From an uncultured Planctomycetaceae bacterium (GTDB taxonomy: Bacteria; Planctomycetota; Planctomycetia; Planctomycetales; Planctomycetaceae), in NCBI GenBank assembly GCA_903921605.1, contig CAIXQV010001032.1, forward strand, positions 1-5,402: 5,402 nucleotides of DNA, in the 5' to 3' direction. The first letter of the stretch is position 1. Every line of letters starts with the position of its first letter. The notes beneath the pieces are model-generated. The model made no database searches. It was not told where the DNA came from and was given only the letters and a program-made list of their open reading frames with translations. Position numbers and translations under genes: made by a program. Positions 5,350 to 5,402 of the stretch are shown here, piece by piece.

Positions 5350-5402
5350 ATGTCAACATGGTATATCACTCTGAAGGATCTGCTGCTGTTGACGTACGAC
5401 AA
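5350..5402 (+). CDS. ABC-2 type transporter permease, N-terminal fragment (partial)
   Basis: The window ends inside this gene. The first 17 codons read MSTWYITLKDLLLLTYD. This resembles the cytoplasmic amphipathic start of ABC-2 permeases, in which a TLKDL-L-L-D block precedes the first transmembrane helix. AGGA at 5337-5340 lies 9 nt upstream of the ATG. Its place downstream of a DrrA-like ATPase on the same strand supports a role as the membrane subunit of that exporter. With so little sequence, the call rests mainly on context. Confidence 0.6.
   Translation, partial: MSTWYITLKDLLLLTYD

Overview
This window looks like chromosomal DNA from a Gram-negative bacterium of moderate GC content. 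The long gaps between genes, scattered repeats, weak ribosome binding sites and long hydrophilic N-terminal extensions would fit a planctomycete, but that is an impression. No rRNA or other marker gene is present to settle it. I see no insertion sequence, integrase, CRISPR array, tRNA or rRNA.

Layout. Positions 1-46 may hold the hydrophobic C-terminal tail of a plus-strand gene that enters from the left. A degenerate 15-bp tandem repeat follows at 41-100. A minus-strand gene at 105-494 encodes a small DUF2294/MpsC-family protein. A gap of about 560 bp (495-1055) holds one copy of an inverted-repeat element (652-737), a run of short hairpins (754-938) and a convincing intrinsic terminator (957-1005). 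Next come a zinc-independent NADP-dependent MDR oxidoreductase of the CurA/leukotriene B4 dehydrogenase type (1056-2132), a second copy of the inverted-repeat element (2155-2242), an AI-2E/PerM-family membrane protein (2269-3615) and a small acidic Ser-rich ORF with a strong Shine-Dalgarno (3649-3888). The right end carries a DrrA-like ABC ATPase (4043-5116). A 233-bp gap follows, with a degraded third copy of the element, and then the first 17 codons of its probable ABC-2 permease partner (5350 to the window end).

Functional reading. The ATPase and the truncated permease are probably the two halves of one exporter. The AI-2E transporter and the small acidic ORF are probably co-transcribed. 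The oxidoreductase and the MpsC-like protein have no evident functional link to their neighbours. The most interesting non-coding signals are the three-copy inverted-repeat family and the structured, terminator-ended stretch just upstream of the oxidoreductase. That stretch could be a small RNA or a regulatory leader. I do not see a clearly new multi-gene system.
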